The notes beneath the pieces were generated by a model, which saw only the letters and a program-made list of their open reading frames with translations, was not told where the DNA came from and searched no databases. DNA of 14,355 nucleotides, from assembly GCA_027031325.1 (NCBI GenBank), contig JALVRI010000329.1, positions 1 through 14,355 of the forward strand, written 5' to 3'. The stretch comes from Desulfobacteraceae bacterium. Lineage in GTDB: Bacteria > Desulfobacterota > Desulfobacteria > Desulfobacterales > Desulfosarcinaceae. Shown here one piece after another: positions 1 through 6,673 of the stretch. Position 1 is the stretch's first letter. Every line of letters begins with the position of its first letter. The position numbers and the translations under genes were made by a program.

Positions 1-1
1 G

Positions 2-784
2 GGCTTGGCCGTCGAGCACGGTTTTTCCCTCTGGATAGAAGCAGGCGGGCAACGGATTCTGTTCGATACCGGCCAGGGCGGTTGCCTTGCGGGCAATGCC
101 GCCAGGCTGGGAGTCGATCTCCAAGGGGCCGACTGGATTGTTTTGAGCCATGGCCATTACGATCATAGCGGGGCTTTGGACCATGTCCTGAGCAGGGCCG
201 TCCGGGCCGTGCTTTGCTGCCACCCGGCGGCCGTCTTGCCCAGGTTCGCCCGCCGCGGCCCGCAGGCAGCCTCCATCGGCATGCCGCCCGCCTCAAAACG
301 GGCCTTGGATGCCTTGCCCCTGGACAGGATAAAGTGGACTTTCGAGCCTGTCTGGCTGGCAGACGGAATCGGGTTGAGCGGATACATCCCCCGCCGGACA
401 GACTTTGAAGATACCGGCGGTCCCTTTTTCCTGAACCCCGAAGGCACCCATCTGGATACCATCGAAGACGACCAGGCCCTCTGGCTGGAGACAGCGGAGG
501 GGCTGGTAGTCTGCGTCGGCTGTTGCCACTCAGGGTTGATCAATACGTTGACCCGGATCCGGCAGCTCACAGGCAGGCGGCAGGTCAAGACTGTCATCGG
601 CGGATTTCACCTGCTTGGGGCAGGACAACGACGGCTGGAACGAACCATTGCCGCCTTGGCCGATCTTGGGGTTCCGAAACTGATTCCCTGCCATTGTACC
701 GGCTCTCTTGCGATCGAGGCTCTCGCAAAAGCATTTCCCAAGGCTGTTCAGCCTGGCCGGGCAGGTTTGACGCTGAACTTATAA
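2..784 (+). CDS. MBL-fold metallo-hydrolase, 5'-partial
   Basis: This is a metallo-beta-lactamase-fold hydrolase, probably cytoplasmic, of the subgroup often annotated as 7,8-dihydropterin-6-yl-methyl-aminobenzene-phosphate synthase-like. The metal-binding motif HGHYDHSG is encoded at about 149-172. Further candidate metal-ligand segments follow in family order: GCCHSG near 517-534, GGFHLLG near 599-619 and a late PCHCTG near 688-705. The reading frame is open to the left edge. Family members normally have a short N-terminal segment before the AEHG-like stretch seen here, so the true start lies upstream and the TTG at position 5 is unlikely to be it. The fold and metal site are visible. The substrate is not, and the family name should not be taken as a proven reaction. 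The gene ends at TAA and faces the crcB/DUF190 operon convergently. Confidence 0.88.
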   Translation, partial: GLAVEHGFSLWIEAGGQRILFDTGQGGCLAGNAARLGVDLQGADWIVLSHGHYDHSGALDHVLSRAVRAVLCCHPAAVLPRFARRGPQAASIGMPPASKRALDALPLDRIKWTFEPVWLADGIGLSGYIPRRTDFEDTGGPFFLNPEGTHLDTIEDDQALWLETAEGLVVCVGCCHSGLINTLTRIRQLTGRRQVKTVIGGFHLLGAGQRRLERTIAALADLGVPKLIPCHCTGSLAIEALAKAFPKAVQPGRAGLTLNL

Positions 785-1030
785 AAACACACAAACACCC
801 GTCCCCCAGGCAGCCAAAGCCAAAATATCCTGCCGAAAACCGGGCTTTTTCTGCCATGGCCGAGTTTTTTCCCTGATTCGGAACCAGGATTTGAGCTGTC
901 AAATTGAGTACCTTATTTCCGGCAGGATGAGATTTGGCAGGTCTCAGGATGGTTCCGCCGATTTGCGAAACGATGACGAAGATTGAGACTTGGCGGAGCC
1001 CTGATGAAACCTTACGCCATCCGGGATGTG
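785..1030. other. Convergent intergenic region with inverted repeats
   Basis: This stretch lies between the convergent ends of the MBL hydrolase and the DUF190 gene, and I see no coding gene in it. It contains an inverted repeat of about 12 bp, ATCCTGCCGAAA at 827-838 against TTTCCGGCAGGAT at 916-928. Two interlocked inverted repeats follow: GTCTCA 941-946 with TGAGAC 984-989, and GGTTCCGCC 951-959 with GGCGGAGCC 992-1000. None is followed by a clean T-run, so I do not call a rho-independent terminator here. Confidence 0.4.
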
Positions 1031-1372
1031 TCAAGTATTCGAATTGTGGCGGTAGGCTATTATCCTGACCTTTTCGATGGTAACCAGGCCTTCCTTGATC
1101 ATTGCGTCCAGGGTGGGGAGAAAAGACTCTATTTTGGAAGGCTCGTCCACGATTTCGATCACCACCGGCAGGTCTTCTGAAAGGCGCAGCAACTTGGATG
1201 TGTGGATCCGGCTGTTGGCACCGAAGCCCAAAAAACCCCTCAGGACAGTGGCTCCGGCCAAATGCCGCCGCCGGGCCTCGTTGACTATGGTTTCGTAAAG
1301 CGGTTTGCCATCGTACTTGTCACTTTCTCCCACGAAAATCCTGAGCAGGCAAGCTTCTGAAGGTAGCTTCAT
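1031..1372 (-). CDS. DUF190 domain protein, CrcB-associated
   Basis: This is a small soluble protein of 113 residues, the normal size for DUF190. The family signature is clear: LLRIFVGESDKY near the start, then ATVLRGFLGFGANSRIHT, then LSEDLPVVIEIVD, ending with the EGLVTIEKV strand. DUF190 proteins have a PII-like ferredoxin fold, and their genes very often sit beside crcB. A role in regulating or supporting fluoride export is inferred from that association; the biochemical function is not established. The gene starts 48 bp after the crcB stop on the same strand, so the two probably share a transcript. The Shine-Dalgarno sequence is weak (an A-rich AAAGAAA before the ATG), consistent with reliance on upstream translation. 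Confidence 0.92.
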   Translation of the reverse strand: MKLPSEACLLRIFVGESDKYDGKPLYETIVNEARRRHLAGATVLRGFLGFGANSRIHTSKLLRLSEDLPVVIEIVDEPSKIESFLPTLDAMIKEGLVTIEKVRIIAYRHNSNT

Positions 1373-1420
1373 TTTCTTTGTCCGTTTAATGCCTTGGGAT
1401 TTAAAGGCTGGTTTTAGAGT

Positions 1421-1795
1421 CTAAAACATCCGGCCCAGGGCCGCGCCGCCGAACAGGGCCACAAGTCCGAGGATGTTTTGCAACAGCAGGTTGGCGGCCG
1501 CCGCCAACCATTGGGACGAGCGCAGCAGTTGCCCTGTTTCCAGGATGTAGGCCGAAAAAGTGGTAAAGGCCCCCATGAAGCCAACCAGGACTATCGTTCG
1601 CAGCTGGGCGGGCATTGCCAGCCGGTCTTCGAAAAGGGACCATCCCAGCCCGGCCAGCAGGCAGCCAAGCAGGTTGACGGTAAGGGTTCCCCATGGAAAC
1701 CAGGCCCCATCGATCCGGTGAACAAGGCCTGCCAGGCCGTACCTGGCAAGCGTTCCGGCTGCTCCGGCAACAACAAGATAGACAAACTTCTGCAA
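1421..1795 (-). CDS. crcB: Fluoride efflux channel CrcB/Fluc
   Basis: This is a 124-residue inner-membrane protein with four hydrophobic segments, matching the Fluc/CrcB family that exports fluoride as an antiparallel dimer. Diagnostic motifs are AGAAGTLARYGLAG at the N-terminus, WGTLTVNLLGCLLAG in the second segment (with the conserved Asn) and GFMGAFTTFSAYILE in the third (the TTFS break and Phe residues lining the pore). The start is a TTG at 1795, preceded by AAAGGA with a 7-nt spacer. No in-frame ATG lies close by, and the N-terminus then matches the family length. It is followed 48 bp later by DUF190. I looked upstream for the conserved parts of a fluoride (crcB) riboswitch and did not find a convincing one. 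Confidence 0.94.
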   Translation of the reverse strand: MQKFVYLVVAGAAGTLARYGLAGLVHRIDGAWFPWGTLTVNLLGCLLAGLGWSLFEDRLAMPAQLRTIVLVGFMGAFTTFSAYILETGQLLRSSQWLAAAANLLLQNILGLVALFGGAALGRMF

Positions 1796-1860
1796 TCAGG
1801 AATCCTTTCAAGGGCAAATTCAAACCTGCCCATATACCAGGGCCCGGCAGGCAATGCAAA

Positions 1861-1931
1861 TAAAAACAAGCAAAATGAAGACCGGCACCCCTGGCGGCGG
1901 CCGATTGGCCGTTTGCCTTTAGGGCGCCGGT
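1861..1931 (-). terminator. Probable rho-independent terminator of the porin gene
   Basis: On the minus strand a long imperfect hairpin pairs ACCGGCGCCCT (1931-1921) with AGGGGTGCCGGT (1892-1881). A second stem, CGGCC with GGCCG, lies in its loop. It is followed by a T-rich tract, CTTCATTTTGCTTGTTTTTA, at 1880-1861. It lies between the porin stop at 1969 and the crcB start at 1795, so it could end the porin transcript and isolate crcB. The stem has a small internal mismatch and the T-run is interrupted, hence the moderate score. Confidence 0.5.
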
Positions 1932-1968
1932 TTTAAGTTGTAATCAGGTTCCAAGTTCGGGGCCCGGT

Positions 1969-3120
1969 CTAGAACTGGATGGCCAGCTGGGCGGTGAAAG
2001 AGTCTGTTTTTTGGACGTCGTCTTCGAATTCACCATGGAGATACTCCAGGCCCAGGTTGGTGTTTTCGATAATTGTCCAGTTGACAACGGCGCCGTACTC
2101 GGACTCGGGCATGAAGTCGGCACCGTCGTCCGAGCCTCCGTAACGGGCGGCTATCTCCAGGGTGTCTGTGAGGCTGAAACCGAGTTCAAGATTCCAGGCC
2201 GAAGGTTTGCGCTGCTTGCCGTCGGCGGCATCGTACAACTCCCCGGCCTTGAACTCGTCCAGGGCGCCGACGTATTCGGCGATCAGGTGCCAGCGGTCCA
2301 GGAAAGTATAGCTGACATAGGCGCTCCAGCCGCTGACAATCGAATCTAGATTGTCGGAATCGACCACGGCTTCATTGAAGGCATCGGCACTGGCAAGGTT
2401 GGAGATATAAGAGACGCCCAGGGACAGGTCCGGCAGGGGGTTGGCCTTGATGGAGGCCACCAGGCTGTCGATTGTATCGTCATCCCCGGCTTCCCGGGCC
2501 TTGCCGTTGAAAGCCCCCGCCGAGATGTCGAGAACGTCGCTGCCGTTCAGCCGGTATCCGGCCACAAGGGCCCCCTCGTTGGTTTCGCCCAGCACCAGGG
2601 TTTGGGGGTCTGAAATGAAATGACTGTCGAAATGACCAAAAGGTACGTACTGCCGGCCGGCAATAAGATAGAAGGGCAATTGGCGCGTGCCCGAAAGCAG
2701 GATGTAACCTTCGTCTATGTATACGTCGTCGTCGCTGTATTTCAGCATGACATGGCCGTTTACCTGTCCCTTGGGATGGTTGACGATATTGGCGTCGAAG
2801 ACCAGTTCGACGTTGGCCAGGTCCAGGTCGGACCCCTTTTCGTCCTCGATGGCCGGATCCTTGTAATCGGTCTTGTTGTAGCCAGCCTCGACCTCTACCA
2901 GACCGCTCAGGTTGACCCGGTCGTACCAGTTGCGGCCTTCTTTTTGGCGCCTGACCATCTCTTCCAGGTGCTTGATCCGTTTTTCAAGCCCCTTTACTCC
3001 ACCGGCCTTTTGAGATGTGGGTGAATGCTCCACGGGTTTGTCATCCTGGGCCAAGGCAGGGGTGAGCAGGGCGGTAACGCAGAGGGTCAGAATCGACATG
3101 AGCAAAATCCTTTTCAGCAT
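1969..3120 (-). CDS. LbtU-type siderophore porin
   Basis: This is a 383-residue outer-membrane beta-barrel protein of the LbtU family, named for the Legionella legiobactin uptake porin. The order is a Sec signal peptide (residues 1 to about 24, cleavage near ALA-Q), then a short coiled-coil linker of periplasmic-porin type (about 42-62, VKGLEKRIKHLEEMVRR). The rest is a barrel of alternating amphipathic strands ending in a C-terminal Phe (QLAIQF), the usual signal for the BAM complex. Barrel segments such as LAGRQYVPFGHFDSHF and a long acidic loop are visible. The ATG at 3120 is preceded by AGGAGG at good spacing. The gene is monocistronic as far as can be seen. An iron-siderophore substrate is inferred from the family name only; an anion or general small-solute porin is possible. 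Confidence 0.8.
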   Translation of the reverse strand: MLKRILLMSILTLCVTALLTPALAQDDKPVEHSPTSQKAGGVKGLEKRIKHLEEMVRRQKEGRNWYDRVNLSGLVEVEAGYNKTDYKDPAIEDEKGSDLDLANVELVFDANIVNHPKGQVNGHVMLKYSDDDVYIDEGYILLSGTRQLPFYLIAGRQYVPFGHFDSHFISDPQTLVLGETNEGALVAGYRLNGSDVLDISAGAFNGKAREAGDDDTIDSLVASIKANPLPDLSLGVSYISNLASADAFNEAVVDSDNLDSIVSGWSAYVSYTFLDRWHLIAEYVGALDEFKAGELYDAADGKQRKPSAWNLELGFSLTDTLEIAARYGGSDDGADFMPESEYGAVVNWTIIENTNLGLEYLHGEFEDDVQKTDSFTAQLAIQF

Positions 3121-3480
3121 CTTTCAAGCTCCTCCTAAGGCTCGCCCTCCAAGCGGGTCTCGGGTCACCGGCGGCAGGATGCAGGCAAGCATAATTTGCC
3201 GGCGCGGTGTTTAGACTTCTTGGGAACTTCTGGTCTTTGCCCCCGGCACCGTCCCGGGGTGCCCGGTTGTTTCAGGCGCCGGCTGACAAAAGAGCCGTCC
3301 CCAACCCCTTGGTAGGCGTTAACTTGGGTTCTGGAAACAATGTTTCGATAATTCGATCAGTGGTATACTTTTCAATAAAAGATCGGCAGGAGCCTTTTCG
3401 TGAGGCATTTTCTGAAATGCACTGCGTACGGCAGGCGGAAAGTTCGTTCACCTCCTTTCTGAAAAATACCGGTGGTTGGA
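3121..3480. other. Intergenic region upstream of the porin and the kaiC relic
   Basis: No gene can be supported here. The region must hold the leftward porin promoter, but I see no strong -35/-10 pair and no convincing Fur box. A GC-rich hairpin, CCGGCACC at 3243-3250 against GGGGTGCCCGG at 3256-3266, sits about 125-145 bp upstream of the porin ATG. Any 5' half (first domain) of the decayed kaiC next to it appears to have been lost, because nothing KaiC-like is recognisable here. Confidence 0.4.
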
Positions 3481-4085
3481 GATGGGCCGTTTCCACGGAC
3501 CGTTGCCTGTTCCTGTCTGAGTACCGGAAGCAACCTATAACCCCGATCATCGAAAAATGCAATCCCAAACAGGTTGCCGGAATCGGCGTGGTGCCGCCTT
3601 CGATATTTAATGTTGTTTTTGAAAGCAGCTTGCAGTATTCTAACGCCAATGGAGGTGCGGGAAGAGTTTGATTCTCAGAGTACCATCCAGGTTCCAGCCT
3701 TTTTCCTGCAACACCCGTCCATCCGGCTGAGGTGGTGCAGAGTTTCCGCACAAGATAGCTGTACCCTCGGCCCGGTGATGGCTCTTTCGGCCGCCTTGTC
3801 AGGAGCCGATCCCGGGAGCGGGCCGGATCGTGATATTCCCGGAGCCGGTTGTCTTTAGACCCGAAAACAATGGAGAACCGTGATGACAATTCGGCAGGAC
3901 TGCGAAACGGAGTTTCGTCCATGATCGACACGGTTGTTTTCGTGCACTCCAAAGAAGAGGGAAACGGGACCGGACGCCTTTTGAAAGCACTCGGATCTAG
4001 AGGATCCGCCCGTTCAAACAAGAAACATTCCTACCTCATCACCGGGCAGAGGATTCGGATTCAGATGGGAGGTTCAGCCGGATGA
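3480..4085 (+). pseudogene. Decayed KaiC-like ATPase, second-domain remnant
   Basis: Segments resembling the second (CII) domain of proteobacterial KaiC appear in correct order and roughly correct spacing, but in changing frames. At 3489-3530, VSTDRCLFLSEYRK resembles RVSTG...YRGS. At 3612-3644, VVFESSLQYSN resembles FxFEESxxQxxRN. At 3634-3666, SILTPMEVREE resembles SIGIDLEPWV. At 3665-3694, SLILRVPSR resembles GLLRxxxxRP. At 3729-3755, EVVQSFRTR fits the following helix. At 3769-3789, GPVMALS resembles DPVxxL. The best block is at about 3882-4085: SSMIDTVVFVHSKEEGNG, then LLKALGSRGSARSN, then YLITGQRIRI, matching the C-terminal KaiC pattern SSLIDT...NGERNR.LYVLKSRGMAHSNQIREFLIT. No Walker A motif survives and the first domain is absent. 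The stop overlaps the kaiB start as ATGA, as expected for a former kaiC-kaiB operon. The last block is convincing; the earlier ones are individually weak but mutually consistent. Confidence 0.62.
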
Positions 4086-4411
4086 GCGAGGGTGAAAAGG
4101 GTGCATCCTGCCGGGGCACCGGAGAAGCTTTTTACCGGTTGCGGCTTTTCGTGGCCGGCAACGAGCCCAACTCTTCCAAGGCCCGCCGGGTGGTGGAGCA
4201 GGTCTGCCGCCGGCTTCCGGGCAGGTGGGAGCTAGAAGTTGTGGACGTGTTGGTGGACTACCAGGCCGCCCTGGACAACAATGTCATGGCGATACCGACC
4301 CTGATTGTCGAATTGCCTCCTCCCCGCCGGCTGATCGTGGGATCGTTGGCAAAGGCAGGTAAACTTATGGAGGTCTTGGGAATAGACGACGGGCACTTGT
4401 CAAATGGATGA
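4082..4411 (+). CDS. kaiB: KaiB-family protein
   Basis: This is a 109-residue protein made of an 18-residue non-conserved N-terminus and then a complete KaiB (thioredoxin-like) domain. It shows YRLRLFVAGNEPNSSKA (first strand and turn), WELEVVDVLVDYQAALDNNVMAIPTLIVELP (second strand, helix and the conserved IPTL) and PPRRLIVGSL. In cyanobacteria KaiB switches fold, binds KaiC and controls output kinases. In other proteobacteria kaiB genes often lie with kaiC and a histidine kinase, and their role is less certain. GGGAGG at 4067-4072, 9 nt before the ATG, makes this start good. The start overlaps the end of the kaiC remnant as ATGA, and the stop lies 8 bp inside the kinase gene, so translation is probably coupled. 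The protein looks intact although its neighbouring kaiC is decayed. Confidence 0.87.
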   Translation: MSEGEKGASCRGTGEAFYRLRLFVAGNEPNSSKARRVVEQVCRRLPGRWELEVVDVLVDYQAALDNNVMAIPTLIVELPPPRRLIVGSLAKAGKLMEVLGIDDGHLSNG

Positions 4412-6581
4412 GGTGAAAGCCGAATATGCCGCCCTTAAAAAGAGGCTTCAGCAGGCCGAGGCAATCCTGGAGGCCCTGAAACGCGGGGAGCTCGATATGC
4501 TCATCGGGGCTGAGCAGCCCCTCGTGGTACGGTTCAAGTACCTGGAAGAGCAGAGGGAACGCCACCGCAAGATGCTGGACACCGTAAGGAGCGTAAACCG
4601 GATCCTGGTAAAAGCCAAGGAGCCTGCCGACCTGCTTGGCCGGGCCGCGGTTTGCCTGGTCTCTTCCGGACTCATCCATTTCGCATGGATGGGCTTGACC
4701 GGCCGGGAAGGCAAGTTGCGCTGGTCGGTTTTCAAGAAGGGAGCCGGCTTTGCAGGCCGCCTGGAGCCTGCCGATTCGTCTTTTTTGCCGGCCTGCAGTG
4801 CCAGGGCGCTTGCTGTATCAAAGGGATTGTTTGGCAGCCGGGAAGCAGAGATCTGCCGTGACTGCGGTTTGAGACATCAGTTTGGAGATGATCTTTCCTT
4901 CGTGCGGCGTTTTGAACACCGCTCGCGGGTTTTCGGCCTGATGGTCGTCACCGCTTCCCGGGGCCTGATCAACGATCCTGATATCCAGCGTCTCCTGGAT
5001 GAGACTTCCGAAGACATCGGCGCCGGCCTTTTTCGCCTGGAGCTCGAAAGACGTTTGCGGCGTGACCGTAAGTCCACGGCCAGGCTGGTGGCGGCCCTGG
5101 ACCAGGCCCAGGAAGGTATCGTGGTCTTTACCAGCACCGGTCGAATCCAGTATGCCAATTCGGCCTTTGCCGCAATTTTGAAGCAACCTGTTTCGGCGCT
5201 GGACAGGCTCGAGCTCAACGGCCGCCGGGAAAAGGGTGAACATGAACCCTTGCTGGAGCTGATCCGCCAGGTGATAACCAGGGGCCGGGAATGGGCCGGA
5301 AGGATCAGCCTGGAGTCTTCCGAGGCAACGGTGCGCCATTTGGGAGGGACGATTTCACCGGTAAAGGAGCGGGGCGAGACCCCTGAAAGTTTTGTTGGTA
5401 TCTTCAACGATGTAACCGAGCTGGTCACAATGGAGCGGCAGGTTCAGCAGAGCCAAAAAATGGAATCGATCGGCCGCCTGGCAGGTGGGATTGCCCACGA
5501 TTTCAACAACATGCTCAGTGTGATCGGAGGTTATGCCGAACTCGGGATGCTCAAGCTCAACCCCGGTCACCCCCTCTTGAAAGACCTGGCGGAAATCAAG
5601 AATGCCTCCGAGCGTTCGGCGGCCCTGACCCGCCAGTTATTGGCCTTTTCACGCCAGCAGACAGCCGCTCCCCGGGTGGTCAACCTGAATCAGCTCCTTG
5701 CCGAGTCCCAGAAGATGTTGCGGCGCTTGATCCGGGAAGAAATCGAGTTGGAACTGGAATTGGCCCCTGAGCTCTGGCCGGTGTATATAGATCCATCCCA
5801 GGTGGACCAGATCGTAATGAACCTGGTCGTAAACGCCCGCGATGCCATCGAAGGAAACGGGGTCATCAGGATCGCCACGGCCAACGTGGTCCTGGACCGG
5901 ATGTATTGCCGCTTCCATCCAGGTCTGGAACCCGGTCGCTTCGTAACCCTGGAAGTGAGCGACACCGGCTGCGGGATGACAGCGGATGTGCGGCGGCAGG
6001 TTTTTGAACCCTTCTTCACCACCAAGGCCAAGGGGGTCGGGACCGGACTTGGGCTTTCCACGGTCTACGGGATCGTCAAACAGAACCGGGGAGCCATATA
6101 CGTCTACAGTGAGCAGGGCAAGGGCAGTACTTTCAAGATCTACCTGCCCCGGTTCAAGGGGGAGCAACCGGTCGAGGAGACGCCTGCCGACCAGGAGGAT
6201 CTGCGCGGAAAGGAGACCATTCTGGTGGTGGAAGACGAAGCGCAGGTGCGTAACATGGCGGCAACCGCGCTGAAAAACTATGGTTACAACGTCCTGGAAG
6301 CGCCGACTGTCGAAGCGGCCATGGATCTGGCCGAAAATCATCCGGGATTCATCGACCTGCTGATAACCGACGTTATCATGCCCAGCATGGATGGTAAGCA
6401 ATTACAGAACCGGATTGCCCGTCTGCGACCGGGCATGGAGACCCTCTTCATGTCCGGTTATGCTTCTGACACCATAATCCGCAAGGGAGTACTTGAAAAA
6501 GGGATTCACTTCATTCAGAAACCCTTCGCCATCACCGAGCTGGCCCGCAAGGTGCGCCAGATTCTAGATACCGCCAAATAA
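4404..6581 (+). CDS. Hybrid sensor histidine kinase (GAF-PAS-HisKA-HATPase-receiver)
   Basis: This is a 725-residue soluble hybrid kinase with no membrane segments. In order it has an N-terminal coiled coil (about 1-75, including RLQQAEAILEALKRGELD) and a GAF-like sensor domain (about 75-215, with a CRDCG Cys pair). A PAS domain follows (about 225-345, GIVVFTSTGRIQYAN). The HisKA domain has phospho-acceptor His365 in GGIAHDFNNMLS. The ATPase domain shows an N-box (NLVVNARDAI), DTGCGM and GTGLGLS. The C-terminal receiver (about 605-725) has acidic E610/D611, phospho-acceptor D656 in LLITDVIMP and K706 in QKPF, so all catalytic residues are present. The gene overlaps kaiB by 8 bp (start inside ATGGATGA) and lacks its own good Shine-Dalgarno, which argues that the two products act together. 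The signal and the output partner are unknown; no DNA-binding domain is present. Confidence 0.93.
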   Translation: MDEVKAEYAALKKRLQQAEAILEALKRGELDMLIGAEQPLVVRFKYLEEQRERHRKMLDTVRSVNRILVKAKEPADLLGRAAVCLVSSGLIHFAWMGLTGREGKLRWSVFKKGAGFAGRLEPADSSFLPACSARALAVSKGLFGSREAEICRDCGLRHQFGDDLSFVRRFEHRSRVFGLMVVTASRGLINDPDIQRLLDETSEDIGAGLFRLELERRLRRDRKSTARLVAALDQAQEGIVVFTSTGRIQYANSAFAAILKQPVSALDRLELNGRREKGEHEPLLELIRQVITRGREWAGRISLESSEATVRHLGGTISPVKERGETPESFVGIFNDVTELVTMERQVQQSQKMESIGRLAGGIAHDFNNMLSVIGGYAELGMLKLNPGHPLLKDLAEIKNASERSAALTRQLLAFSRQQTAAPRVVNLNQLLAESQKMLRRLIREEIELELELAPELWPVYIDPSQVDQIVMNLVVNARDAIEGNGVIRIATANVVLDRMYCRFHPGLEPGRFVTLEVSDTGCGMTADVRRQVFEPFFTTKAKGVGTGLGLSTVYGIVKQNRGAIYVYSEQGKGSTFKIYLPRFKGEQPVEETPADQEDLRGKETILVVEDEAQVRNMAATALKNYGYNVLEAPTVEAAMDLAENHPGFIDLLITDVIMPSMDGKQLQNRIARLRPGMETLFMSGYASDTIIRKGVLEKGIHFIQKPFAITELARKVRQILDTAK

Positions 6582-6594
6582 AAGACTCCAACGG

Positions 6595-6624
6595 TTGACA
6601 GATCTGATGGATGCTGTCTATAGG
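6595..6624 (+). promoter_or_regulatory. Probable sigma-70-type promoter of the TRAP binding protein
   Basis: A perfect -35 hexamer TTGACA (6595-6600) is followed after 18 bp by TATAGG (6619-6624), a 4-of-6 match to the -10 box. It lies 50 bp upstream of the binding-protein ATG and 13 bp after the stop of the kinase gene. This suggests the binding protein is transcribed independently of the kai locus. The call rests on the hexamers only. Confidence 0.5.
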
Positions 6625-6673
6625 AAGATACAGACTGATGATCCGTAATTGCAAACGCAAAGAGGAGGGTTCT

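Noticed and set aside
951..1030. Possible fluoride-riboswitch-like stretch (GGAGCCCTGATGAAACC) on the plus strand
   Set aside because: It only loosely resembles the 3' conserved part, lacks the paired 5' part, and lies downstream of, not before, the fluoride genes, on the other strand.
3207..3671. A 154-codon open frame on the plus strand
   Set aside because: It has no family resemblance over its full length. Its last third overlaps the kaiC-like blocks, which continue in other frames, so it is not a gene of its own.
3272..4021. A 249-codon open frame on the minus strand
   Set aside because: It has no recognisable domain, is of unlikely composition with scattered Cys, Arg and Ser, and runs antisense across the kaiC remnant. 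The plus-strand KaiC-like blocks explain the region better.
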